Shown here piece by piece: positions 33,580-41,894 of a stretch of 64,000 nt of DNA. A program made the translations under genes and the position numbers. The DNA is from Aurantiacibacter arachoides (lineage in GTDB: Bacteria > Pseudomonadota > Alphaproteobacteria > Sphingomonadales > Sphingomonadaceae): the NCBI RefSeq assembly GCF_009827335.1, contig NZ_WTYH01000001.1, positions 2,455,501 to 2,519,500 on the forward strand, given 5' to 3'. Every line of letters begins with the position of its first letter. Within the stretch, counting starts at the first letter, position 1. The notes beneath the pieces are model-generated. The model saw only the letters and a program-made list of their open reading frames with translations, made no database searches and was not told the origin of the DNA.

Positions 33580-34616
33580 GCGAGGGTCACTTCGTACAAG
33601 GCTGCAATTGCGCTCGCCATGCGCGCGGCGGTGAACCGCTCTTCGAACCGCTGCCTGATCACCTGGCGGTCGAGGGCAAGGACCTGGGGCAGGCGGGCGA
33701 CCGCCTCGGCCAGGGTGGCCACGACGATGCCCGTCACCCCGTCCTCGACCACTTCGGGCACGCTGCCCCTGTTCCAGGCGATGACCGGGGTGCCGCAGGC
33801 CATGGCTTCGATCATGACCAGACCGAACGGCTCGGGCCAGTCGATCGGGAACACCAGTGCGGCGGCATCGCCCAGGAATGGCTGTTTCTGCGCATCGGTG
33901 ATGCTGCCCACATGCACCACGTCCGGGGATAGTAGCGGCGCGACGACGCGATCGAAATAGGCGGGGTTGCCGGGATCGATCGGCCCCGCCAGCCTGAGCG
34001 GGAGGCCCACCTCCCGCGCCAGCGCAATGGCCCGGTCAGGGCGCTTCTGATCCGTCATCCTGCCGATGAAGGCGAGGTATCCCCCTTCTCCCGAGCCCAC
34101 GGCATAGCGCGCCTCTGGCAGCCCGTGATGGACCACGCCGGCAAGGCTAGCAGCGGGCACCGCCGCGGCCTGGCTGGCGGAAATCGCTATCACCCGCTCG
34201 TCCGGAAAGGCGGCGAAGTGTTCGCGATGATCCGCTTCGTCGGCGCGCCAGTGGATCGTGCGAAAGGTGGGCAAGCCCAGCGCCGCGCATACGCCGCTGG
34301 CATGGGCGGAGCCATGCAGGTGCACGACATCGAAGCCGGGCAGATGGCGCAGCAGATCGCTGATCTGGCGGGCCTCGAGCTCGGCCGGAAATCCGGGCGG
34401 CAGCGCGCTCTGCGCCTCTCGCTGATGGGCAGCCAGCGATGGATACGCCCCGATCACGCGAACACCGCCCAGCGCGCTGTCAGCAGGACCGAACAGCACC
34501 GGCTCGTGACCCATGGCCAGCTGCGCGGTCGCAAGGTCGGCGATCACTCTCTCGGTGCCGCCGTAAGCGAGCGGGGGCACCGGGTAAATCACCGGCGCAA
34601 CGTGAGCTATACGCAT
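33534..34616 (-). CDS. Glycosyltransferase family 4 protein
   Basis: 360 residues, GT-B fold. N-terminus RIAHVAPVIYPVPPLAYGGTE with the glycine-rich acceptor loop, VVHLHGSAHASG, and the C-terminal sugar-nucleotide site EPFGLVMIEAMACGTPVIAW including the EX7E glutamates. Divergent from the sucrose-phosphate-synthase gene across 80 bases. Product unknown; the neighbours suggest a soluble glycoside or surface sugar. Confidence 0.85.
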   Translation of the reverse strand: MRIAHVAPVIYPVPPLAYGGTERVIADLATAQLAMGHEPVLFGPADSALGGVRVIGAYPSLAAHQREAQSALPPGFPAELEARQISDLLRHLPGFDVVHLHGSAHASGVCAALGLPTFRTIHWRADEADHREHFAAFPDERVIAISASQAAAVPAASLAGVVHHGLPEARYAVGSGEGGYLAFIGRMTDQKRPDRAIALAREVGLPLRLAGPIDPGNPAYFDRVVAPLLSPDVVHVGSITDAQKQPFLGDAAALVFPIDWPEPFGLVMIEAMACGTPVIAWNRGSVPEVVEDGVTGIVVATLAEAVARLPQVLALDRQVIRQRFEERFTAARMASAIAALYEVTLAQRSASDSRARSPSP

Positions 34617-34696
34617 GAAGATAACATTCTTTGTCTGGAATTACAGGAACCTGATCGTTTCGCAGAGACTGGTCCTTTGAGAAAGGCCATTCCTCC

Positions 34697-36739
34697 ATGT
34701 TCATCTGCCACGTCGCCTTGCAGGGCTGCCTGACGCTCGACGACGTACCCTACGGAATCACGGCGGATACCGGTGGCCACATCAAGTATCTTCTCGAACT
34801 CGCCAGCCACAGCGCGCGCGATCCTGCCGTGGAGCGCGTGGACCTGGTCACCCGCGGGTTCTGCGACGGCAAGCTGGGCGCCCGGTTCGCGTCCGGCTAT
34901 GGTGAACGGTCTGGCAAGCTTCGCCTCGTCCGCCTGGCCGATGCCGACCCGGCCTACCTTCCCAAGGAACGCCTTTTCGAGCAGCACGAAGCACTGGTCG
35001 ATGCCTTTCTCGGCTATCTCGACGGGCTGGAGCGGCTGCCCGACCTGATCCACGCGCACTACGCCGATGCCGGCGTGCTCGCCCGCGCGGCGCAGGAGCG
35101 GCGGGGCATTCCCTACATCTTTACCGGCCATTCGCTCGGCGCAGTCAAACGGCAGGCCAACGGCGCAACGGACGAGGGTCTGGAACGTCGCATCGCGACG
35201 GAGGAACACGCGCTGGCCAGGGCCGACGCGGTCATCACCAGCTCGCGGGACGAAGCCGAGGCGCAGTATGCGCATTATCGGTCCATAAAGGCGGGGCGCA
35301 TCCGCGTCATCCCGCCCGGCTGCGAACTGAGCCGGTTCGAGGGTGGCCAGCCGAGCGACAAGGTGCGCGCCGCCATCGCCCAGTTCCTGCGCGATCCGGC
35401 AAAGCCCATCATGCTCGCCATCGCGCGTCCCGTGCACAAGAAGAACCTCGTGGGGCTGGTGGAGGCCTATGCCGCGGACCCGGCGCTGCAGGCGATGGCG
35501 AATCTTGTCATTGTCGCCGGCTGCCGCGACCAGCTCGACGCGCTCGAACCGGAATGCCGGGAGGTGTGCGAGGCGCTGTTGCGGGCAGTCGATGCCCACG
35601 ATCTGTATGGCCGTGTCGCCTATCCCAAGACGCACGATCCCGAAGACATTCCATCCTATTACGCCCTTGCGCGCGAAAGCGGCGGGGTGTTCGTCAACCC
35701 CGCGCTGAACGAACCCTTCGGACTGACCCTGCTGGAGGCGGCGGCGGCGCGCCTGCCGGTGGTGGCCACCGACAGCGGCGGGCCGAACGACATCATCGAA
35801 CGGTGTCGCAACGGCCTGCTCGTCTGCCCGAAGAACCCGGAAGCCATCGCACAGGCGTGCCGCACCATCATCGGCGATCGCCGGCGCTGGATTCGCTTCG
35901 CATCGGCTGGCGCCACGGCGGTGGCCGCCTACGACTGGAAGGCACATTGCGCGGTCTACCACCGTCTCGTCCGCAGTCTCGTCGCCGAACAGCGGCCGGC
36001 CCTAAGATGGGAGCGGATGCTGACCTGCGACATCGACAATACCCTGCTGGGCGACCGCGCGGCCTTGCAGGACTTTCTGCACTGGCAGCGTGAGCGGCGC
36101 GAAACGATCGCGCTTGGCATCGCCACCGGTCGCAGCTTCCACAGCGCGCAATCGATCCTCGCCAGCGAAGGCGTGCCCGATCCCGACGTTGTCATCAGCA
36201 GTGTCGGCACGCGTGTGCACTGGTACGACCGCGCGCGCCGATGCTTTGTCGAGGATGAAGCATGGACCGCCCGCGTGACAAGAGGCTGGGACGATGCCGC
36301 CATCCACGCAACCGCCGCCCGGCTCGGCCTGCGCCCGCAGGGCCCGCTCGAGCAATCGGCCGGCAAGGCCAGCTTCTTTCTCGACGACATGGATCCGGCG
36401 CTCCTGGCGCAACGCTTTGGCGAGGCTGGATTGTTCGTGGAAATCGTCTCCAGCCACGGCAAGTATCTCGACGTTCTGCCGCAGGGCATCGGCAAGCACG
36501 CCGCGGTGCTTTACGTGGGCGAGCGCCTTGGCCTGACGCAGGCACGCATCGTCGTCGCCGGCGACAGCGGCAACGATCGCACCATGCTGCGTGCCTGCCC
36601 CCATCCCATCGTGGTCGGGAACTGGAGCGACGGGCTGGGCGACGATCCGGCGCTGTCCCACGCCTACATCGCCTCTGCCACCCATGCCGGCGGCGTACTG
36701 GAAGGTGTGCGCCATTTCGAGGCGTCGGGCACGTGGTAG
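34697..36739 (+). CDS. Sucrose-phosphate synthase with fused sucrose-phosphatase domain
   Basis: 680 residues. Residues 1-430 form a GT4 synthase: DTGGHIKYLLELA near the N-terminus (UDP-glucose/fructose-6-P loop), ARPVHKKNLVGLVEAYA, and EPFGLTLLEAAAARLPVVAT. Residues 440-680 form a HAD phosphatase: DIDNTLLGD motif I with the nucleophile Asp, TGRSFHSA, and GDSGNDRTML motif IV. Together these are the two steps of sucrose synthesis from UDP-glucose and fructose-6-phosphate. Start ATG follows AGAAAGG. Sucrose would act as a compatible solute. Its own stop lies seven bases inside the next gene. Confidence 0.86.
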   Translation: MFICHVALQGCLTLDDVPYGITADTGGHIKYLLELASHSARDPAVERVDLVTRGFCDGKLGARFASGYGERSGKLRLVRLADADPAYLPKERLFEQHEALVDAFLGYLDGLERLPDLIHAHYADAGVLARAAQERRGIPYIFTGHSLGAVKRQANGATDEGLERRIATEEHALARADAVITSSRDEAEAQYAHYRSIKAGRIRVIPPGCELSRFEGGQPSDKVRAAIAQFLRDPAKPIMLAIARPVHKKNLVGLVEAYAADPALQAMANLVIVAGCRDQLDALEPECREVCEALLRAVDAHDLYGRVAYPKTHDPEDIPSYYALARESGGVFVNPALNEPFGLTLLEAAAARLPVVATDSGGPNDIIERCRNGLLVCPKNPEAIAQACRTIIGDRRRWIRFASAGATAVAAYDWKAHCAVYHRLVRSLVAEQRPALRWERMLTCDIDNTLLGDRAALQDFLHWQRERRETIALGIATGRSFHSAQSILASEGVPDPDVVISSVGTRVHWYDRARRCFVEDEAWTARVTRGWDDAAIHATAARLGLRPQGPLEQSAGKASFFLDDMDPALLAQRFGEAGLFVEIVSSHGKYLDVLPQGIGKHAAVLYVGERLGLTQARIVVAGDSGNDRTMLRACPHPIVVGNWSDGLGDDPALSHAYIASATHAGGVLEGVRHFEASGTW

Positions 36740-37623
36740 CCTATCGCCCGGTATCAGTGCTGACACTCGTCCGCGGGCGACAGGCGCATCTCGATCATCT
36801 GGTGGCGGGGCTGCTGTGTCAGACCACGCAACCGGACGAACTGGTGATCGCCTACATGCAGGACGAGCCCCCGCACCTCCCCGCCGCGCTGCCTTTTGCC
36901 GTACGCCTGATACAGGTTGCGGGTGAGCCCATGCCGCTGGCCCTGGCGCGCAATCGTGCTGCCGCGGCGGCAACGGGGGAGGTGCTGGCCTTTCTCGATG
37001 TCGATTGCATTCCCGATCCCGAATTCGTGCGCCGCGGGCGCGAGGCAACCGGCGAATTTCCTCACGGCGTCTTTCTGCCCGAGGTGCGTTACCTTCCGGC
37101 CAACTCCGGCGGCTGGACGACAGCGGACGGGGCCGAACCCGACTACGCGCACCTCCGCCACGAAAGCATACGTCATCCCAGCAAGCCCGACCTTGCCGGA
37201 TGCACGGTGGCGCCGATCGATGATTTCGGCGAGCTGTGGGGCCTGGCCTTCGTCCTCACCGCCGATTGCTGGCAGGCGGCCGGCGGAATGGACGAAGGCT
37301 ATTGCGGCTATGGCGCGGAGGAGACCGATTTCGGACGCCGTCTGGAAGCCGCTGGCGCGCGGCTGTTCTGGCTGGGCGGGACGGTCTGCTTCCATCAGCA
37401 CCATCACGTCCACAAACCGCCGCTGCAACATTTCGAATCGATCGTGCGCAATGCCCGGTTGTTCCACGATCGCTGGGGAACGTGGTGCATGGATTACTGG
37501 CTGGATGATCTCGCCCGGCGCGGCCTGATCGCGCGAAACGAGGACGGGCTGTCGGTGCTGCGCCATCCCCTGCCCGCCGAGATCGCCGCCACGCGCCAGG
37601 GGCCCGACGTCCTGTTCAGCTGA
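36733..37623 (+). CDS. Glycosyltransferase family 2 protein
   Basis: 296 residues, GT-A fold: VLTLVRGRQAHLDHLVAGL, ARNRAAAAATGEVLAFLDVD with the DVD metal site, and a galactosyltransferase-like C-terminal block GYCGYGAEETDFGRRL. GTG at 36733 overlaps the sucrose-phosphate-synthase stop, so the genes are coupled; it may glycosylate sucrose or glycerate-type acceptors, which is speculation. Convergent with the next gene. Confidence 0.83.
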   Translation: MVAYRPVSVLTLVRGRQAHLDHLVAGLLCQTTQPDELVIAYMQDEPPHLPAALPFAVRLIQVAGEPMPLALARNRAAAAATGEVLAFLDVDCIPDPEFVRRGREATGEFPHGVFLPEVRYLPANSGGWTTADGAEPDYAHLRHESIRHPSKPDLAGCTVAPIDDFGELWGLAFVLTADCWQAAGGMDEGYCGYGAEETDFGRRLEAAGARLFWLGGTVCFHQHHHVHKPPLQHFESIVRNARLFHDRWGTWCMDYWLDDLARRGLIARNEDGLSVLRHPLPAEIAATRQGPDVLFS

Positions 37624-37635
37624 GGTATCGGCGCT

Positions 37636-38766
37636 TTATCGGGCTTCTGCCCACAGCCGCCGCGCCTCGCCCTCCAGCCAGTGCGCGGCCTTTTGCGCGG
37701 CATTGTCGTCATGCAGGGCGGCAAGCCTTGCCGGATCGAGCGCGTCGGTCGCAGCCAGCGCACGCTGCCATTCCGGGATCGAGGCAGGCCAGGTGGCAAG
37801 GTGGACCGCCGCGCCCACGCGGGCCAGTTCGGCCGCCTTGGCCTGCTGCTCATCGAAATAGCGCCATTCCGGGATGCACAGGAAAGGCCGTCCCACTCGG
37901 GCGATTTCATGCACCGTGTTGTCTCCGGCAGAAGCGACGACGCGGTCCGCGGCGCACAGATAGTCCGTAAGATTGTCCACCCAGCCGAGTTCCCGCAGGT
38001 TGCCAAAATCCGTCTCGTGCCCCTCGCGATGGACCGGTCCGGCCACCAGCCACAGCGCCTCTGGCTCGGCCCGTGCCGCCACCGTCAGCGGAGCGTAGGG
38101 CGTGCCCGATCCGCCACCGCCGGCAACGACCACGGTGATCGGCCGGTCGACGGGCAGGCCCAGGCGCTTGCGCGCCTCGTCGCGGGGCACGATTGCATCG
38201 CTGGTGGTGCACAGGCCGCCGCTATAGAACGTGCGCTCGCGCGCCCAGTCGGGATAGTCGTCCTGCTCTATCGCCTCGTCAAAAGGCGCCAAGATGCCGG
38301 TGCAAACCTCGTAACCTGCCAGGTGTCCGGGATCGGAGCGGTCCCCGTGCATGCGGATGGTGACCGCAGGCACACTCATGATCCGGGCAAGGATGGCGAT
38401 TTCGGCCGATACGTCGACCACGAACAGCGCGGGATCGCTGGCTCGCAGTGTCTCGGCGATGCGGCCCATGTGCTCGCGCATGGCGTCCACCCCCAAGGGC
38501 ACGCAATGCAGCAGCGATGGGGTGGGCTGATCGTGCAGGGCAGCGGTGCGGGACGGCGCGCCGATCATGTTGGGCAGTTCCACCATCCGGGCAGGCCGTG
38601 CGATACCATCGAACTGGGCCGGGGCTGCGGTCAGGACGATCATCTCGCGCTCAGGCGGCAAGTGGCGCGCGATGGCCTTGATGCGGTTGGCGTGGCCGCG
38701 CCCCTGGTGGTGGGCGAAGAACACGATCGGCCCCCCGGACGCGCCATCCCCCCGGCCCGCGCTCAT
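37636..38766 (-). CDS. MurG-like (GT28-type) glycosyltransferase
   Basis: 376 residues. The start MSAGRGDGASGG precedes IVFFAHHQGRGHANRIKAIA, the N-terminal glycine/His loop of MurG-like enzymes. The C-terminal half has VVVAGGGGSGTPYAP and AADRVVASAGDNTVHEIARV, the nucleotide-sugar site. The longer frame upstream has no family likeness. Last gene of the minus-strand run beginning at otsB. Acceptor unknown. Confidence 0.78.
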   Translation of the reverse strand: MSAGRGDGASGGPIVFFAHHQGRGHANRIKAIARHLPPEREMIVLTAAPAQFDGIARPARMVELPNMIGAPSRTAALHDQPTPSLLHCVPLGVDAMREHMGRIAETLRASDPALFVVDVSAEIAILARIMSVPAVTIRMHGDRSDPGHLAGYEVCTGILAPFDEAIEQDDYPDWARERTFYSGGLCTTSDAIVPRDEARKRLGLPVDRPITVVVAGGGGSGTPYAPLTVAARAEPEALWLVAGPVHREGHETDFGNLRELGWVDNLTDYLCAADRVVASAGDNTVHEIARVGRPFLCIPEWRYFDEQQAKAAELARVGAAVHLATWPASIPEWQRALAATDALDPARLAALHDDNAAQKAAHWLEGEARRLWAEAR

Positions 38767-38839
38767 GCCGGTTTCGCGCAATTGGTTGCCGAAGTCCGGA
38801 GGACAGGGGCTGGGTGCGACGTGAGGAACGGAGGAATCA

Positions 38840-39118
38840 TCAACGCACAACCTGGGATGACGTTTTGCGGCCCTCGGGCGGTTCCGAACGCAGGAGGTAA
38901 CGGTAAACACCCCACAGGTTGATGCCGAGCAGGCAGACGTTCTGCCAGCCGATACCTTCTGCGTCCTCGCCGAGGAATCCCCAGGCGATGAGCGCTATCG
39001 AAGCGGTGACGAACAGCACGAAGGCCCAGCCCGTCACGCGGCGCGAAACGTCCGTCGCCACGATGCCTGCGGCTACCACCGCCGCGATGGCGCCATACCA
39101 TTGCAGAACGTCGAGCAT
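38840..39118 (-). CDS. Small three-helix membrane protein
   Basis: 92 residues: AIAAVVAAGIVATDV, WAFVLFVTASIALIAWGF and a third segment NVCLLGINLWGVYRYL. ATG overlaps the DUF1989 stop by one base (TGATG). Probably an inner-membrane partner of the two enzymes encoded upstream. No named family known to me. Confidence 0.72.
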   Translation of the reverse strand: MLDVLQWYGAIAAVVAAGIVATDVSRRVTGWAFVLFVTASIALIAWGFLGEDAEGIGWQNVCLLGINLWGVYRYLLRSEPPEGRKTSSQVVR

Positions 39119-39702
39119 CAGGCCTTTTCCACCCGGTAATCGATCGGCTTGAAGCTGCCGCCGTTGGAGGCATAGGCCGAGCAGGCGGTCAGCCCGATCA
39201 CCAGGTCCATCTCCGCGCGCAGGCGGATGAAATCCCCCGCCTTGCTGGTCGGCGGATCGACCGACAGTCGCCCGTCGGGCTTCACCGGAACGTTCATGAA
39301 CACGTTGAAGGCGACCGGGATCGCATCGGGGACCACGCCGTAGGGAGCCAGCGCCTCGGCCAGGTTGCCGAAGCATCCCCGGTGAAGCGGCTTGTCGGGG
39401 TAGAAGTGGCGAAAGGTATCGACCGAGCATGGCGTGAGGAGGAAATCGTGCACGCCGACGGTGTCCTCCTCGATCTCCAGCATCACGTTCGACCGGTTCG
39501 ACCACAGCTTGGCTCCGGTGGTAAGAAGCGTCGTTTCCTCGTAATCGAAGGTGCGGCCGTTGGAGATGATCTCGCCAGCGTCGCTGGCGGAAACCGCCAG
39601 CAAGTCGCTGACCTGCCCGCCTTCGGGATCGATCACTACCAGCGCATCGCCCCGCGCCAGTTCGATGGCAACGCCGGTGCGCGGCGCGATGCGCGCGGTC
39701 AT
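39118..39702 (-). CDS. DUF1989 (urea carboxylase-associated) protein
   Basis: 194 residues. The family pattern is complete: VAIELARGDALVVIDPEGGQVSDL, NGRTFDYEETTLLTTGAKLWS, DTFRHFYPDKPLHRGCFGNL, VFMNVPVKPDGRL and SACSAYASNGG. Members of this family accompany urea carboxylase/guanidine or amino-nitrogen genes, but no urea carboxylase is seen here. Start ATG with GAGGA upstream; it overlaps the YqcI/YcgG gene stop (ATGA). Confidence 0.85.
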   Translation of the reverse strand: MTARIAPRTGVAIELARGDALVVIDPEGGQVSDLLAVSASDAGEIISNGRTFDYEETTLLTTGAKLWSNRSNVMLEIEEDTVGVHDFLLTPCSVDTFRHFYPDKPLHRGCFGNLAEALAPYGVVPDAIPVAFNVFMNVPVKPDGRLSVDPPTSKAGDFIRLRAEMDLVIGLTACSAYASNGGSFKPIDYRVEKA

Positions 39703-40493
39703 CTGGTCCTCGGGTCGGAAAAGGGGCACTGCCAGTCGGCATCCACCTTTCGTCCGCTATACTGGCGGGCCTCGCTCGCCTCACCATGACGCGCCAGCAT
39801 CGGGTTGATCGATCCGTCCAACTGCTCATCGCGCTTGAGGATGGTCTTGCGCATGCGTTCGTATTTCTGTTCCTCACGCAGGCGTTCGAACTGGTCGTGC
39901 AGGTTGAACACCAGCGTGGGATAGGGCGCGCGGCGCGCCTGGCGCGAAGCGTTGGGATGCAGGCCGACGACGAAGTAGGCCTGGGTACCGAAGCTCAGCG
40001 AAAAGTGCGGATCGCCCGGATCGCTGCTGACATCGGGATTGTAGGGTTGGCCGCGCCAGCCGTCCTTGTCGGTCAGCGATTGCAGCCTTTCCCACATGGC
40101 TTTTTCGAACGCCGCCTCGTCAAGGTCGACCGGTCCCGAGAACACCACCGCCAGGCTGCGCAGCCCGCCTGGGTCGCGCAGATACTGCTGGCTCCAGTCG
40201 AGCAACTGGTGGTGGATGGCGACATCGTCCCAGGCGCTGGTCAGGCTCCACCCGGTGACGATATTGAGCTTCCCCGTGGCGAGCGCCGACTTGGCACCAA
40301 CGCATGGAAAATCGTGTTGGGACACGTGCGCACGCAGCGATCGTTCGAGCTTCGCATGGTCCACGCCATCCGGCCGCCCCGTAGTTTTCAAAGCTTCCGG
40401 CATGGCAGTGGAGCGACTGGCGGCCCGAACCGTTCCCCCAGATAACTTTGTTTGCATATCTGGCCGCGCCCCTGGGCCGTGGCCGAAGGTCAC
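39699..40493 (-). CDS. YqcI/YcgG family protein
   Basis: 264 residues. The blocks DFPCVGAKSALATGKL, DEAAFEKAMWERLQSLTDKD, DPHFSLSFGTQAYFVVGLHP and PTLVFNLHDQFERLREEQKY match YqcI/YcgG (PF08892). I recall, without being able to verify it here, that relatives such as GntA act as haem-dependent N-oxygenases. The conserved Cys in FPCVG is present. GTG at 40493 has GGAG six bases before it; ATGs at 40457 and 40403 are shorter options. Coupled to DUF1989 downstream and only 24 bases after otsA. Confidence 0.8.
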   Translation of the reverse strand: MTFGHGPGARPDMQTKLSGGTVRAASRSTAMPEALKTTGRPDGVDHAKLERSLRAHVSQHDFPCVGAKSALATGKLNIVTGWSLTSAWDDVAIHHQLLDWSQQYLRDPGGLRSLAVVFSGPVDLDEAAFEKAMWERLQSLTDKDGWRGQPYNPDVSSDPGDPHFSLSFGTQAYFVVGLHPNASRQARRAPYPTLVFNLHDQFERLREEQKYERMRKTILKRDEQLDGSINPMLARHGEASEARQYSGRKVDADWQCPFSDPRTR

Positions 40494-40517
40494 CTTTGCT
40501 CCGCCGACAGGTTCGCC

Positions 40518-41894
40518 TCAGGCCTCCAGGTCGCGCAGGATGTCGGCTGTCCAGTTCTGGATGTTCTGGTCGCGCACGCATTCAAACATCGGCCTCCACC
40601 GGGCGATCCGCTCGTCCAGCGGCATGTCCAACGCGTCGCGGATGGCAGAGGCGATATCGTCGGGGCTGTGCGGATTGATCAGCAACGCGTCGTCCAGTTG
40701 CTGTGCGGCCCCGGCAAAGCGGCTGAGGATCAACACGCCCGGATCGCCGGGATCCTGCGCGGCCACGTATTCCTTGGCCACCAGGTTCATCCCGTCGCGC
40801 AGCGGCGTGACGAGGCCGATCTTGCTTGCGCGGTAGACGCCGATCAACTCGGCAAGCGAATGGCCCTGGTTAACGTAGCGCACCGGCACCAGGTCGACCC
40901 GGCTCAGCGCGCCGTTGATCTGTCCGGTCTTCTGTTCGAGCAGGGCGCGAATCTGCTGGTACGATCCGATCGCCTCGCGGCTGGGCGGGGCGATCTGGAT
41001 GAACACCAGTTCGCCCACCCGATCGGGATTGCGATCGAAGAACCGCGCGACGCCGTCCATGCGTTCGGGCAGGCCCTTGGAATAGTCCAGCCGGTCCACG
41101 CCGATCATCGCGGTGCGTCGGCGCGTGCTGGACAGCACCCGCTGGGCCATCTGCCGCGCCTCCCCGGTTTCTGCCAGCGCGCGCAGGTGATCGAAATCGA
41201 TGCCGATGGGATAGGCCCGGGCAATCGTCGTGCGGCCTTCCACGGTCACCGCACCGGTCGTCTCGTTGACCTCGGCGCCCAGTTCGGCGCGGCAGTAGTG
41301 CTGGAAGCTGGTCAGCCATTCGTCGCACTGGAAACCGACGACATCGTAATCGAGCAGTGTGCGCACCAGCCGCTGGTGGAACGGCAACGAAACCAGCAGC
41401 CGCGTCGGCGGCCAGGGAATGTGCAGGAAAAAGCCCATGCGGTTCCTGATGCCGCGCCGGCGCAGGTTCTGGCCCAGCGGGATCAGGTGATAATCGTGGA
41501 CCCAGACAATGTCGTCCGGCCCCACCAGCGGTGCCACGGCGGCCGCGAAGCGTTCGTTTACACGTTCGTATCCGCGGCCCGTCTCCAGCTCGAACTTGGT
41601 CAGGTCGAGGCGATAGTGAAACAGCGGCCAGATCGTTTCGTTAGCATAACCGTTATAGTATTCCTCGACATCCTGCGGCGAGAGATCAATGGTGGCAAAG
41701 GTCACGCTGTCGCGCGTCTGCATGGCGGGCGCGGCAGAGGGGTCCTCGTGCTCCTGCCCCGACCAGCCGAACCACAGCCCGCCCCGCGCCTTCAGCGCCG
41801 CATCCAGCGCGCCCGCCAGCCCGCCCTGCGCGCCCGCGGCGCCGTGTGCGCTCGGCAGGGCTACGCGGTTGGAGATGACGACGAGCCGGCTCAC
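40518..41894 (-). CDS. otsA: Trehalose-6-phosphate synthase
   Basis: 458 residues, GT20. Starts VSRLVVISNRVALP, with the glycine loop GGLAGALDAALK, WPLFHYR, VHDYHLIPLGQNLRRRG and the nucleotide site SLAELIGVYRASKIGLVTPL. Makes trehalose-6-phosphate from UDP-glucose and glucose-6-phosphate. GTG start overlaps the GH15 stop (GTGA). Part of an otsB-GH15-otsA operon. Confidence 0.95.
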   Translation of the reverse strand: MSRLVVISNRVALPSAHGAAGAQGGLAGALDAALKARGGLWFGWSGQEHEDPSAAPAMQTRDSVTFATIDLSPQDVEEYYNGYANETIWPLFHYRLDLTKFELETGRGYERVNERFAAAVAPLVGPDDIVWVHDYHLIPLGQNLRRRGIRNRMGFFLHIPWPPTRLLVSLPFHQRLVRTLLDYDVVGFQCDEWLTSFQHYCRAELGAEVNETTGAVTVEGRTTIARAYPIGIDFDHLRALAETGEARQMAQRVLSSTRRRTAMIGVDRLDYSKGLPERMDGVARFFDRNPDRVGELVFIQIAPPSREAIGSYQQIRALLEQKTGQINGALSRVDLVPVRYVNQGHSLAELIGVYRASKIGLVTPLRDGMNLVAKEYVAAQDPGDPGVLILSRFAGAAQQLDDALLINPHSPDDIASAIRDALDMPLDERIARWRPMFECVRDQNIQNWTADILRDLEA

